Shown in pieces: positions 18,840-27,582 of a stretch of 64,000 nt of DNA. Position 1 is the first letter of the stretch, and the number at the start of each line of letters is the position of its first letter. The stretch comes from Bin87 sp965219925. GTDB taxonomy: Bacteria > Chloroflexota > Dehalococcoidia > Lucifugimonadales > UBA3495. Position numbers and translations under genes: made by a program. The stretch lies in the NCBI GenBank assembly GCA_965219925.1, contig OZ244795.1:1612001-1676000 (forward strand). Reading direction: 5' to 3'. The notes below the pieces were generated by a model. That model was not told where the DNA came from and ran no database searches. It worked only from the letters and a program-made list of their open reading frames with translations.

Positions 18840-19619
18840 CTGCTAACCGACCTTGCCGAATACTTTGACGGATACTTCGCCCTGTTCACACGTCCCGGAT
18901 TCATCAGCGCCCGGCTGCGCAATCTGGTCATCGCTTCGTGGCAGGTTGAGGCCACCGAGCTGGAACATCGCGTCCCCAGGGGGCTGGAAGTTGACTGCTT
19001 CCATAACCAAACTTACATCAGTTTGGTTGGACTCTGGTTCGCCAATCCCCGCGTCTTCGGATTGCCCGTGCCAACAGCCGGGTACGTGCAGGTGAATTTG
19101 AGAATGTACGTCCGACAGAAGGTGTCCCGCGGGTGCAACCGGCCCGGTGTATTGTTTCTGCAACAAATGGTGGGCAGCCGCATTGCCGGCCAGTTCGCGA
19201 GGCGGTTGTATCGCGAACCGTGCGCCGCGCTACCGATGGGCCGCAATTTCAGCATCCCGTCCTCTTCCGAAGGTGACCAGACGCGATATTCCTATGCCTG
19301 GCTGCGGGACGGCAGGGAGGAATCATTGTCCGCGGAGACCAATCAACCACCGCAAGTTTCAGCGGCGGGTTCCCTGGAGGATTTTTTAACGGCACGCCAC
19401 TGGGGTTATCATGCTTTGCCTGGTAGTAGGGCCCGGAGCTACCGTTTGACGCGCGATCCGTGGCAGATATCGACAGCCACGAGTTGGGCGATCAATTGCG
19501 ATTATTCGTCCTTATTGAGCCCTTCCCTGGCGCAAGCGGCGACGCAAGAACCGGTTTCCGTCCTGATGTCCCATGGATCCGCAGCCAAATTACATCTGCC
19601 CCGTAGGATCCCATCGTAA
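18840..19619 (+). CDS. DUF2071 (YqjF-like) family protein without a standard start codon
   Basis: Reading this frame gives a full-length DUF2071 protein of about 259 residues: RLRNLVIASWQVEATELEHR, RGLEVDCF, YISLVGLWF, LPVP, VNLRMYVRQKV, GVLFLQ, YREPCAALPM, SLEDFLTARHWGYH and the C-terminal LHLPRRIPS all fit the family. There is no ATG, GTG or TTG between the upstream stop region and the conserved start; the first TTG is at 19023, inside the domain. CTG at 18840 or 18882 are the only near-cognates. The start is therefore uncertain: a rare start codon, a sequence error, or a decayed 5' end. Function of the family is unknown. Confidence 0.7.
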   Translation: MLTDLAEYFDGYFALFTRPGFISARLRNLVIASWQVEATELEHRVPRGLEVDCFHNQTYISLVGLWFANPRVFGLPVPTAGYVQVNLRMYVRQKVSRGCNRPGVLFLQQMVGSRIAGQFARRLYREPCAALPMGRNFSIPSSSEGDQTRYSYAWLRDGREESLSAETNQPPQVSAAGSLEDFLTARHWGYHALPGSRARSYRLTRDPWQISTATSWAINCDYSSLLSPSLAQAATQEPVSVLMSHGSAAKLHLPRRIPS

Positions 19620-19645
19620 ATCTTATTGACAATCTGGGATTCAAG

Positions 19646-19675
19646 TTGAGATTCGCCTCCATCCGTTGGTAGAAT
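19646..19675 (+). promoter_or_regulatory. Promoter of the selenoprotein operon
   Basis: TTGAGA at 19646-19651, an 18-bp spacer, and TAGAAT at 19670-19675 with TG one base upstream. It lies about 60 bp before the TTG start at 19737 and is the best promoter in the intergenic gap that follows the DUF2071 gene. Confidence 0.5.
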
Positions 19676-19736
19676 ACGGCCATCTGAAGCCGACGCTTTC
19701 ACGCCAACGCTTACACACCTATTCCGGAGTTGCCAC

Positions 19737-20774
19737 TTGGTTACACCACCTCCCCGAACAATGGTCGATCTTGCGTCCGACGAGTTGGACGCCATGGAAG
19801 AATGCTATCGCCGTGGCTGGACCGATGGATTGCCAGTAGTTCCACCGACAATAGACAAAGTACAGGCGATGCTGGATGCGGTCGGCCTGGCCCCCGATGA
19901 CATCATCGGAGAAGTCCCGGTTCGCCGCCGCACCCTGACGGCCGATCAGGCGGCGGCCAACGCCGTTATGGCGGGGTGTTTACCCTCTTACTTCCCCATC
20001 GTGTTGGCGGCGATGAGAGCCCTGTTCGAACACGATCCGAACTGTATCCACGAAGTATCCGCCGTAACAAACTCCACGGGGCTGCTCGTCATCGTAAACG
20101 GCCCCATCCGCCAGGAGATCGACCTGAATTGTACTGACAACCTGTTCAGTCCGGGGCGACGGGCAAATTCCACAATCGGAAGAGCTCTGCGGCTGATTTT
20201 CATCAACGTATTCGAGCAGAGGCCCGGGCTCCTGGATCGCGGCTGCATGGGCAGCTTGACCAAATTTGGCGTGGTGTTCGGCGAGGACGAAGAAAACAGC
20301 CCATGGGAACCATTCCACGTCAGCGCCGGTTTTGCGCCAGGCCAGTCAACCGTAACCGTTGCCACCATCCAGGACCCGTCGATGCACGGTAACCGCTATG
20401 GCACCACCGGCGAAAGCCTGCTGGATTCTATCGCCGATGGCATGGCGTCCCACGGATTGGGCATATATTTTGGCCGCGGCATTAAATGGGTCTGGGTAGT
20501 AGGCCATTGGCACTCAGAGTTGTTGGGCCGCCAGGGCTGGGGAAGGCGGGCCATGCAGGAATATTTGTACGAGCGTTCCTGGCGTTCGGTTGCGGAGTTG
20601 AAACGGCTGGGGATGGTGAATGGCCCGTTGGAATCCGAAGATGACGACCGACGATTGTTGACGGTTGAGAGTCCTGATGACATCCTTATCGTAAAAGCCG
20701 GTGGCGACAGCGGCATCTACAGCGAACTAATCATGAATTACTTCGGGGTTCCCGCAGTCACTACAGCATTGTAG
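19737..20774 (+). CDS. Conserved protein of unknown function, co-encoded with a selenoprotein
   Basis: I do not recognise a named enzyme family. The sequence is well formed and looks globular: ECYRRGWTDGLPVVPPT near the start, MAGCLPSYFP, AVTNSTGLLVIVNGP, NSTIGRALRLIFINV and SHGLGIYFGRGIKWVWVVG. There are five Cys (in EECYRR, MAGCLP, PNCIHE, DLNCTD and DRGCMG) and no signal peptide or membrane segment. The TTG at 19737 is chosen because GGAG lies 7 nt upstream; an ATG at 19761 has no such site. The selenoprotein gene starts 35 bp downstream, so a shared pathway, perhaps redox or thiol chemistry, is likely. That link is inference. Confidence 0.75.
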   Translation: MVTPPPRTMVDLASDELDAMEECYRRGWTDGLPVVPPTIDKVQAMLDAVGLAPDDIIGEVPVRRRTLTADQAAANAVMAGCLPSYFPIVLAAMRALFEHDPNCIHEVSAVTNSTGLLVIVNGPIRQEIDLNCTDNLFSPGRRANSTIGRALRLIFINVFEQRPGLLDRGCMGSLTKFGVVFGEDEENSPWEPFHVSAGFAPGQSTVTVATIQDPSMHGNRYGTTGESLLDSIADGMASHGLGIYFGRGIKWVWVVGHWHSELLGRQGWGRRAMQEYLYERSWRSVAELKRLGMVNGPLESEDDDRRLLTVESPDDILIVKAGGDSGIYSELIMNYFGVPAVTTAL

Positions 20775-20809
20775 GCCGGCGCCCTGTTCCACACCCAAGG
20801 AGTTTGAAA

Positions 20810-21373
20810 ATGACCATATCGCACTCTCCGAGCATCCAGGTGATCGACCCCACCGGGTACGACCCGGGTGAATCGCCATTGATCATGGCCGCTCGACCTA
20901 TAGACCTGCGTGGCGCCCGATTGGGACTGCTGGACAATTCCAAAGCCAACTCCGATACCATTCTGTGGCAAATCGCGCGAATTTTGGACGAAGAGTTTGA
21001 GTTCTCCAACATCTACCATGCCCGCAAGCACAGCGCATCGCTGCCCCCGCATCCAGAGGTGCTGGCCGACCTGCACCACAATGCAGACTTCGTAATCGCC
21101 GGCATAGGGGATTGAGGAGGCTGCTCGTCGGGCAGTTTGCACGACGGAATTACTCTTGAGCGCCAGGGAATCCCGGCCGCAACCATCATCACAACGGTGT
21201 TCGCCAACACCGCCCGCGCATACACTAGGCTGATGGGAATTCCCGGTTTTCCATACTTGATGTGTCCTCATCCCATCACCAACGTGGGACCTGATGCCCT
21301 CCGCGAGAGGGCGAACAACCTGGTTCCAGACGTGCGTAATTTGCTTATTCACGGCGAGTTGCTCGGCAACTGA
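20810..21373 (+). CDS. UGSC-type selenoprotein (in-frame TGA read as selenocysteine 102)
   Basis: The frame from ATG 20810 (AAGGAG 7 nt upstream) runs to a TGA at 21113-21115, and the same frame continues without a gap to a stop at 21371. Protein quality is even on both sides. Around the TGA it reads GIGD-U-GGCSSGSLHDG, the pattern of the UGSC selenoprotein family (D-U-G-S-C, followed by a Ser/His/Asp stretch), here with UGGC. The part after the TGA, GIPAATIITTVFANTARAY and MGIPGFPYLMCPHPITN, is what the family carries. A hairpin just after the TGA could be the SECIS. The full product is 187 residues. A gene caller will split it in two. The biochemical role is unknown; the Sec/Cys pair suggests redox chemistry. 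Confidence 0.85.
21118..21138 (+). promoter_or_regulatory. Candidate bacterial SECIS hairpin
   Basis: Three bases after the TGA, a 7-bp stem (21118-21124 with 21132-21138, including two G-U pairs) closes a 7-nt loop TCGTCGG. Bacterial SECIS elements sit directly downstream of the UGA inside the coding region and bind SelB. The loop is slightly nearer to the UGA than in well-known examples, so the exact fold is tentative. Confidence 0.45.
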
Positions 21374-21396
21374 ACTCGGTAAGGTAACCTGTTTCC

Positions 21397-23223
21397 ATGG
21401 CGGTTTTTGATAATTTGTTGCGGCGTTTTCGACGACGTCCTGACGGGGACCCGGAACCTGGCGCAACCGGCTCATACGAACCCGAGCCGTATCACGACGA
21501 CACCACGGAAACACCACTCCAACCGGGCCCAGCAGCGAACGATGCTGACGTCAGCCGGTTAGTTGCAGACGTCCCGCCACCACTACTGTCCGACGCTCCG
21601 GAGCCTGCCCGGGCATTCACCATAGCCCGGGCAGAACTCGATGCGCCGCTCCTCATAGAACCGACCCCCGCTTTTGCGTCGGTTGGTTCAGGATCCCCAT
21701 CGTCGGTGGCGGAACCGTCCGCATCATTTGCGGCAACCGCCACTACGGCTCCCAGCCACTTCATGGACGATGACGTACTGCACGACGATCATTTGTCTTT
21801 GACGTGCCCCTACTGCGGTTTAGAACAACAACGGATTGGGGCCAGATGCACGAAATGCAACCTGGTGATCGTTCGACTGCCCAGATGGGCGCAACGGCGA
21901 CACCAGGGATGGATCACCCGCCGGTTGTCGTGGCGCCGCCTTTTTATCGCCTGCGCCGTTGTCCTGATTATCTTGTTTGTCGTCTGGATTAACTACCCCT
22001 TCGCCCCCGACCCGGTGGTCTTATTCAAGAAGATACATTCCACCATGACCATCGACATGAGCGCCGGTAGCTGGGCTGCTGCTGGGCGAGACCTCCGCCA
22101 CAGCCGTTTCGTGGAGTTGGGGCCGCCACCTCCGGTTGGCGATATTGCCTGGACGTCTTTCGTGCCCAACCCGTTGTCGGCCGAACCCGTTGTTCAGTCG
22201 CCCAACGTTTACGTCGCCACCGCCGACGGTGTTTACCCACTGGCGCAAGACACCGGCGAACTTCGGGAGGGTTGGGAAGGTGATACCCTCGGGCGCATTA
22301 CCAGCGCCCCGGCCGTGATCGACTCATATCTGTTTTTCGGTAGCACCGACCACACAGTCAACGCTTGGAACGCGGTCAACAGCGATCCCATCTGGAGCTT
22401 CCAAGCCGCAGACACAGTACAGGTGGCGCCAATCGTATCCGATGGCCTGGTTTACATCAGCTCGGGGAAAGGGGCGTTATACGCGCTCGACGCCGCCAAC
22501 CAGGGCGCCCAAATCTGGCGCAAACAACTGGATAGCAACGCCAGCGCTGCTGTAGCAATCCACGACGGCAAATTGTTCGTCGGCGATGACCAGGGAATTT
22601 TCTACATCCTTTCCGCCAGAACCGGCCAGGAACGATTCCGATACCGCACGCCCCGGACGGTGGCGGGTTCGCCGGTGGTTTCGTTGGATGGTTCCCGCGC
22701 TTATTTCGTCTCGGGAGGGCAGTTATACGCGGTGGATGCAACCCTCACCGAAATTCCCGGACAGTATCAATTCAAACAAGTATGGGCTCAATTGTGGCTC
22801 TGGCAAGTGCCGGGAGTGCCCCGCCCACCGGGCCAACAGGGCGGCTTATGGCGCTTTACACCCGAAAATCCCTTGCTGGGGGTCTCCAACAGTCCTGCGT
22901 TGGCCGACGACGATATCTATGTAGGAGCCCGCAACCATAAACTCTACGCTCTTAATGCCCTCGACGGTAGTCTTAGCTGGGAATTTGAGGCGGCAGACGC
23001 CATCTGGGGGTCGCCGTTGGTTGTCAAAGATCAAGTGATTTTTGGCGACGACTCGGGCACCGTGTATAGTTTGAACCGAACTGACGGCACGGAAACCTGG
23101 TCGCTCTCAGTGGATCCTGATCCATCGGACGACGACCGCTACCGGATCAGGATTTCCCCTGCGCTCAGCAATGGTTTGTTGGTGGTGCGCACAGATAGCG
23201 GGCACGTCTTTGGCATCCGATAA
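21397..23223 (+). CDS. Membrane-anchored PQQ-like beta-propeller protein with a zinc ribbon
   Basis: Residues 1-125 are low-complexity, acidic and proline-rich. A zinc ribbon follows (CPYC ~136, CTKC ~152), then one membrane segment (about 181-202, IACAVVLIILFVVWI). From ~225 to the end are PQQ/Trp-docking-type beta-propeller repeats (VYVATADGVYPL, YLFFGSTDHTVNAWN, LVYISSGKGALYALD, IYVGARNHKLYALN, VIFGDDSGTVYSLN). The topology puts the ribbon in the cytoplasm and the propeller outside. It resembles BamB-like or kinase-type sensors but has no catalytic domain, so a scaffold or binding role is likely. It ends just before a strong terminator. Confidence 0.8.
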   Translation: MAVFDNLLRRFRRRPDGDPEPGATGSYEPEPYHDDTTETPLQPGPAANDADVSRLVADVPPPLLSDAPEPARAFTIARAELDAPLLIEPTPAFASVGSGSPSSVAEPSASFAATATTAPSHFMDDDVLHDDHLSLTCPYCGLEQQRIGARCTKCNLVIVRLPRWAQRRHQGWITRRLSWRRLFIACAVVLIILFVVWINYPFAPDPVVLFKKIHSTMTIDMSAGSWAAAGRDLRHSRFVELGPPPPVGDIAWTSFVPNPLSAEPVVQSPNVYVATADGVYPLAQDTGELREGWEGDTLGRITSAPAVIDSYLFFGSTDHTVNAWNAVNSDPIWSFQAADTVQVAPIVSDGLVYISSGKGALYALDAANQGAQIWRKQLDSNASAAVAIHDGKLFVGDDQGIFYILSARTGQERFRYRTPRTVAGSPVVSLDGSRAYFVSGGQLYAVDATLTEIPGQYQFKQVWAQLWLWQVPGVPRPPGQQGGLWRFTPENPLLGVSNSPALADDDIYVGARNHKLYALNALDGSLSWEFEAADAIWGSPLVVKDQVIFGDDSGTVYSLNRTDGTETWSLSVDPDPSDDDRYRIRISPALSNGLLVVRTDSGHVFGIR

Positions 23224-23257
23224 GCTCTTCCCGCTGGGTTCCGTGCCGGCGGCATGT

Positions 23258-23294
23258 AAAAGCGGCTGGACTCTCATCGAGTCCAGCCGCTTTT
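23258..23294. terminator. Strong bidirectional terminator
   Basis: A perfect 16-bp stem (23258-23273 with 23279-23294) and a 5-nt loop, A-rich on one side and ending in TTTT on the other, so it can end transcripts from both sides. It separates the convergent propeller gene and the oligopeptide transporter operon. Confidence 0.9.
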
Positions 23295-23312
23295 GACTGT
23301 TAGACTTTCAGG

Positions 23313-24293
23313 TTAGTAAAGGTGGCACGACACCCGGTGGCCCGGCACAACCTCTTTCTCCACCGGTACCTCTTCGGAACACTGAGGCATCGCGAACGGA
23401 CAGCGCGGATGGAAGCGGCACCCCGAAGGCGGGTTGATTGGAGAGGGTACCTCGCCCTGCAGCACGATGTCCTCGCGAATCAGATCGGGGTGCGAAGGCA
23501 GCGCGGCCGAGAACAACGCTTTCGTGTAGGGATGGAGAGCGTTTTCGTACAGTTCCTCGGTATCCGCATATTCTACGATCTGACCAAGATACATCACCGC
23601 GGTTTGGTGGGCCATGTACCGCACCGTCGCCAGGTTGTGCGCTATCAACAGATAGCTGACGTTGTACTGATCTTGCAAGTCCTTCAGCAGGTTCATCACC
23701 TGCGCACGAATGGATACATCCAGCGCCGACACCGGCTCGTCCAGCACAATCAGCTTGGGGTACGACACCAGGGCCGATGCCACTGCGATGCGTTGCCGCT
23801 GGCCTCCACTAAACTCATGGGGATAGTTATTGGCCTGCTCGGCGTGGAGCCCCACCTGCTGCAAAACTTCCGCGACTCGATCGTTCTTCTCTTGCGTCGT
23901 CACGCTCCGGTTAACGATAAGCGGCTCTGCAACAATATCGCGGACCCGCATCCGTGGGCTCAGCGACGACCAGGGGTCCTGAAACACCGCTTGCACCGTG
24001 GTCCGGTACTCCTGCAACTGAGTTCCGCGGAATTCGTTGATGTCTTCCCCTTCAAGAAGAATATCACCCTCGGTCGGACGTTCCAGCCGCAGTAATAGCT
24101 TGCTGGTAGTGGTTTTGCCACAGCCAGACTCGCCAACCAGGCCCAATGTCTCGCCTTGCCTGATAGAGAAGGAAATACCGTCCACCGCCTGCACGTAGCC
24201 GATGGTCTTCATCATGATGAGACCTTTTGTCACGGGGAAATATTTCTTCAGGCCTCTGACTTCTAGCAATGCATTATTGGTAGCAACTGCCAT
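23313..24293 (-). CDS. oppF: Oligopeptide/dipeptide ABC transporter ATP-binding protein (OppF-type)
   Basis: Nucleotide-binding subunit that powers peptide uptake. Walker A GESGCGKTT, signature SGGQRQRIAVAS and Walker B LIVLDEPVSALD are intact. The C-terminal oligopeptide-transporter tail with INPPSGCRFHPRCPFAMPQC (the Cys-rich OppD/F motif) is present. It is last in the operon, 20 bp before the terminator. Together with OppD it probably serves both permease pairs upstream, as no other ATPases are present. Confidence 0.95.
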   Translation of the reverse strand: MAVATNNALLEVRGLKKYFPVTKGLIMMKTIGYVQAVDGISFSIRQGETLGLVGESGCGKTTTSKLLLRLERPTEGDILLEGEDINEFRGTQLQEYRTTVQAVFQDPWSSLSPRMRVRDIVAEPLIVNRSVTTQEKNDRVAEVLQQVGLHAEQANNYPHEFSGGQRQRIAVASALVSYPKLIVLDEPVSALDVSIRAQVMNLLKDLQDQYNVSYLLIAHNLATVRYMAHQTAVMYLGQIVEYADTEELYENALHPYTKALFSAALPSHPDLIREDIVLQGEVPSPINPPSGCRFHPRCPFAMPQCSEEVPVEKEVVPGHRVSCHLY

Positions 24294-24352
24294 TAGGAAC
24301 CGTTCCTCCTCGGAATGGGAATTCTTTTCTCAGGCGCTGGAACCGGAAAGAG

Positions 24353-25396
24353 CTAACCGCTGCTGCCGGTCGGCACGACGAATTCTTCAATAGGATTGCC
24401 TTGCCAGTCTGGACCGAGCGCCCAACAGTCGGCATAGTGCCTAGGATTCATCTGTATCGACTCCGGATATGCTTCCAGGCATTTGTCCTCGGCGTATAGA
24501 CACCTTGGCGCAAACCGGCACCCTTCCGGCAAGTTTGAAAGCAATGGCGGCTGGCCGTCAATGGAGTAGAGCCGGCCTACGCGCTGTTCCAGTTTTGGAA
24601 CCGAGTTGATCAATGCCTGGGTATACGGGTGGGTCGGGTTGTTGAAAATATCCCGCACGTCACCCTGTTCAATTATCCGCCCGGCATACATCACGGCCAC
24701 TCGGTCGCACATGCGAGCAACTACGCCAAAATCGTGGGTAATGAAAATGATGGCGAGTCCGGTCTCCGCCTGAATCTCTTTCAAAAGGCGCAGGTATTGC
24801 AACTGGATCGTAACGTCCAGCGCCGTGGTTGGTTCGTCCGCGATAATAACTCCTGGTTCGCAGGACATCGCGATAGCCCCTACCACGCGTTGCTTCATTC
24901 CACCCGACATTTGATGCGGATAGTCGTCCAGCCGTCGCTCAGGAGCCGCCACGTTCACGGAGCGCAAAGCGGTTACCGCCCGGCTCAGCATTGACCGCTT
25001 GTTTTCCCGGTGCGCTATGCCCAAAGCCTCGCGCAACTGGTTGCCAATTGTGAATACCGGGTTGAGCGAAGTCTGAGGGTCTTGCAAAATCATCGAGATT
25101 TGCCGGCCTCGGATATCCCGCATTTCATCTTCGCTCTTCAGCAGGACATCCTCACCATTAAGGATTACCTGGCCGCTCACTATCTCGCCAGCCGGGCGCG
25201 GAACCAGCCGCAGCAATGACAGCGCGGTCATTGTTTTCCCGCAGCCCGATTCGCCCACGATACCCAGGGTCTCCCCTTTACGCAGCGAGAACGAAATGCC
25301 ATCCACCGCTTTCACGGTAGCCGAGCGAGTAAAAATGTAGGTGTATAGGTCTTTGACTTCCAGAATTGGTTCGGTGTCAGTTTGAATTGTACTCAT
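24353..25396 (-). CDS. oppD: Oligopeptide/dipeptide ABC transporter ATP-binding protein (OppD-type)
   Basis: Walker A GESGCGKTMTALSLL, signature MSGGMKQRVVGA and Walker B VIIADEPTTALDV are typical of OppD/DppD. The C-terminal Cys motif GCRFAPRCLYAEDKCL is present and may bind an Fe-S cluster as in the family. It starts 4 bp after the upstream permease gene ends, so the two are translated together. At 347 residues it is the usual size. Confidence 0.95.
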   Translation of the reverse strand: MSTIQTDTEPILEVKDLYTYIFTRSATVKAVDGISFSLRKGETLGIVGESGCGKTMTALSLLRLVPRPAGEIVSGQVILNGEDVLLKSEDEMRDIRGRQISMILQDPQTSLNPVFTIGNQLREALGIAHRENKRSMLSRAVTALRSVNVAAPERRLDDYPHQMSGGMKQRVVGAIAMSCEPGVIIADEPTTALDVTIQLQYLRLLKEIQAETGLAIIFITHDFGVVARMCDRVAVMYAGRIIEQGDVRDIFNNPTHPYTQALINSVPKLEQRVGRLYSIDGQPPLLSNLPEGCRFAPRCLYAEDKCLEAYPESIQMNPRHYADCWALGPDWQGNPIEEFVVPTGSSG

Positions 25397-25400
25397 AGTG

Positions 25401-26486
25401 CTAAACGTTCCTCAGCTTGGGGTCGAGACGGTCTCTCAACCAATCTCCAAACAGGTTCATCGACAATACGGTCAGTACGATAGCCAAACACGGGAAGAGG
25501 AATATCCACCAGGCGATGGTGATCAAATCTCTGCCGTCTGCAACCATTACTCCCCATGCCGGTCGGGGTGCCTGAATGCCAGCTCCCAGGAAGCTCAAGG
25601 TCGCTTCCAGGATGATAACATGCCCTACCTCTAGTGTCGCCAATACTACCACAGTGTTGAACAAATTGGGGAAGATGTGGCGCGCCATGATGCGCATGTT
25701 CGACGCACCGGAAACCCGCGCCCTATCGATGAAATCCTGCTGCTTGATCCCCAATGCCTCGCCGCGCACAACACGGGCATACCGTGCCCAGAGCAACACC
25801 GCGATCACGATGATAACGGTGGTAATCCCGGCCCCGATTGCAGCCACCAACACCAGCGCCAGCAAAATCGACGGGAAAGCCAGTTTGATGTCCACGACAC
25901 GCATGATTATCGCATCGGTTTTGCCACCTTTATAGGCAGCCAACATCCCGAGGACAGTGCCAAGCCCTCCTCCCAGCAGGATCGCCATCGAAGAAACCAG
26001 CAGCGAGATGCGGGCGCCATACATAATGCGGCTCAGTATGTCCCTGCCTTGCTTGTCGGTGCCCAGCAGGAACTCCGTGGACCCACCCACATTCGACTGG
26101 TATCTGATCACGTCACCCGGGCTTAATACCCCGTCTTCGCCCCCCGACACAAACGTGGCTCCCTCGCGCTCCATTTTGCGCTGGGCGTTGGTGATTCCGA
26201 TATCGACATTCAACCGGTCGCGTTCAGCGCGCTGAACTACTGTTCTTTCCTCGAACTGTTCCGACATCCAGAATGGAGGCAGCTTGGCGTTCTGCAAATC
26301 CCCGACGCGGGCGCTGTGCGGCGCCAGTTGATCGGCGAAAATCGCTGGAACCACCAGCAATATGAACAAGATTGTCAGCGGTAATATGGGCAGGTGACGG
26401 AGCTCATTTAAAGCGCTTACCAGCCGGTTCGAACGGCGTTCAGCCTGCGCCGCATCTGACCCTTGAGTCGTAGTTACTGCTGCCAT
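25401..26486 (-). CDS. oppC: Oligopeptide ABC transporter permease, OppC-type (cassette 1)
   Basis: Inner-membrane subunit with an N-terminal membrane segment, a long external loop (about 65-135), and the permease domain with the EAA loop GEALGIKQQDFIDRARVSGAS. ATG 26486 is chosen over a TTG at 26492: AGAGG sits 6 nt upstream of the ATG. It is highly similar to the permease at 29646-30737, including FLGTDK/REG-like GTDKQGRDILSRIMYGAR. The C-terminus MNLFGDWLRDRLDPKLRNV is a useful tag for finding relics of this gene. Confidence 0.94.
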   Translation of the reverse strand: MAAVTTTQGSDAAQAERRSNRLVSALNELRHLPILPLTILFILLVVPAIFADQLAPHSARVGDLQNAKLPPFWMSEQFEERTVVQRAERDRLNVDIGITNAQRKMEREGATFVSGGEDGVLSPGDVIRYQSNVGGSTEFLLGTDKQGRDILSRIMYGARISLLVSSMAILLGGGLGTVLGMLAAYKGGKTDAIIMRVVDIKLAFPSILLALVLVAAIGAGITTVIIVIAVLLWARYARVVRGEALGIKQQDFIDRARVSGASNMRIMARHIFPNLFNTVVVLATLEVGHVIILEATLSFLGAGIQAPRPAWGVMVADGRDLITIAWWIFLFPCLAIVLTVLSMNLFGDWLRDRLDPKLRNV

Positions 26487-26538
26487 GGTCAACCTCTAAT
26501 GGCGATTGTGTCGCGGCAATGACCCTGCTCAGGGCCGG

Positions 26539-27459
26539 TTACGAATAACGGATGCGTGGGTCGATGTACGCATACAGCACATCAACCATAATGTTGATCA
26601 ACACAAAGGCTGAAGCAAAAAGAAGCACCACAGCCTGCACAACGACATAATCCCTGAAAATGATGGCGTCAATCACCAGAGCGCCGACACCGGGCCAGGC
26701 GAACACCGTTTCAATAACCACCGAGCCGGTAATCAGCACGGCGCCGATCAGTCCAAAATACGTCAAAGGCACGATCAGGGCGTTCCGGAAGCAATGCTTC
26801 CAGATAATCTTCCATTCGGGAACGCCTTTGATTCTGGCCAGTTTCACGTACTCGGTGTCCAGTACCTCCAGCATGGAGGAGCGCGTCAGGCGCATCAGCG
26901 CCGCAACGTTGTAATAACCCAGCGACACCGCCGGCAGCACCATGTATTCGATCCCGCCCTTCCCAGACGTGGGGAAGATGTTAAGCTTCACCGCAAAAAT
27001 CCACATCAGAATCAGGCCGACCGCGAACGACGGCGCCGATTGACCAAGGATTGCGAACAGCTTTCCGCCATAGTCGAACACTGAATCCTTCTTGATAGCA
27101 ACCAATACACCGATCGGAAACGCGATCAGACCGCTAACCAGAAGGGCAAACATCGACAACTGCACGGTATTGGGCAAACGCTCCGCAATCAACTCACCGG
27201 CGGAAGCGTTGGGCCAGGCCAGCGCTTCGCCCATGTCGCCGCGGGCTAATTTGCCCAGGTACAGGAGATATTGAATGTGAATGGGTTTATCCAGTCCCCA
27301 TTCCTTTTTGGTCAGTTCAATCTGTTCCTCTGACGCTTCTTCCGGCAGCAGCACGTTTAGTGGATCCCCCGACACGCGCGCCAGTGCGAATGTCACCATG
27401 CTGATGACAAAAATGGCAAGAATGCCTTGACTCACTCGCCGCAAAATGTATCGTTGCAT
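26539..27459 (-). CDS. oppB: Oligopeptide ABC transporter permease, OppB-type (cassette 1)
   Basis: Six predicted membrane segments and the OppB/DppB permease core, with MRLTRSSMLEVLDTEYVKLA and RIKGVPEWKIIWKHCFRNA forming the EAA loop that touches the ATPase. The N-terminus MQRYILRRVSQGILAIFVIS is the usual first segment. It pairs with the OppC-type gene 52 bp downstream. It is strongly similar over its length to the copy at 30792-31709. Confidence 0.94.
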   Translation of the reverse strand: MQRYILRRVSQGILAIFVISMVTFALARVSGDPLNVLLPEEASEEQIELTKKEWGLDKPIHIQYLLYLGKLARGDMGEALAWPNASAGELIAERLPNTVQLSMFALLVSGLIAFPIGVLVAIKKDSVFDYGGKLFAILGQSAPSFAVGLILMWIFAVKLNIFPTSGKGGIEYMVLPAVSLGYYNVAALMRLTRSSMLEVLDTEYVKLARIKGVPEWKIIWKHCFRNALIVPLTYFGLIGAVLITGSVVIETVFAWPGVGALVIDAIIFRDYVVVQAVVLLFASAFVLINIMVDVLYAYIDPRIRYS

Positions 27460-27499
27460 CGCCTGTTTCCTCTCTCAACTCAACCCGCCACATTGGTGA

Positions 27500-27536
27500 C
27501 TCCGGCCAAGGCATCGGTGAAGAGCCAAGGCCGGAG
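27500..27536 (-). other. Hairpin between oppA and oppB of cassette 1
   Basis: An 8-bp stem, CTCCGGCC at 27500-27507 with GGCCGGAG at 27529-27536, in the short gap between the binding-protein gene and the first permease. It has no T-run, so it is more likely an mRNA-stability or attenuating structure, which would favour higher levels of the binding protein. Confidence 0.4.
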
Positions 27537-27582
27537 GACCAGAAACATCGCTGGGTGTACGGTCGATACGTCAGTTACGTGT

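Noticed and set aside
20804..21115. Reading the selenoprotein as a short protein ended by TGA, with a separate gene at 21137
   Set aside because: Both halves belong to one family in the same frame, and the second half has no start signal.
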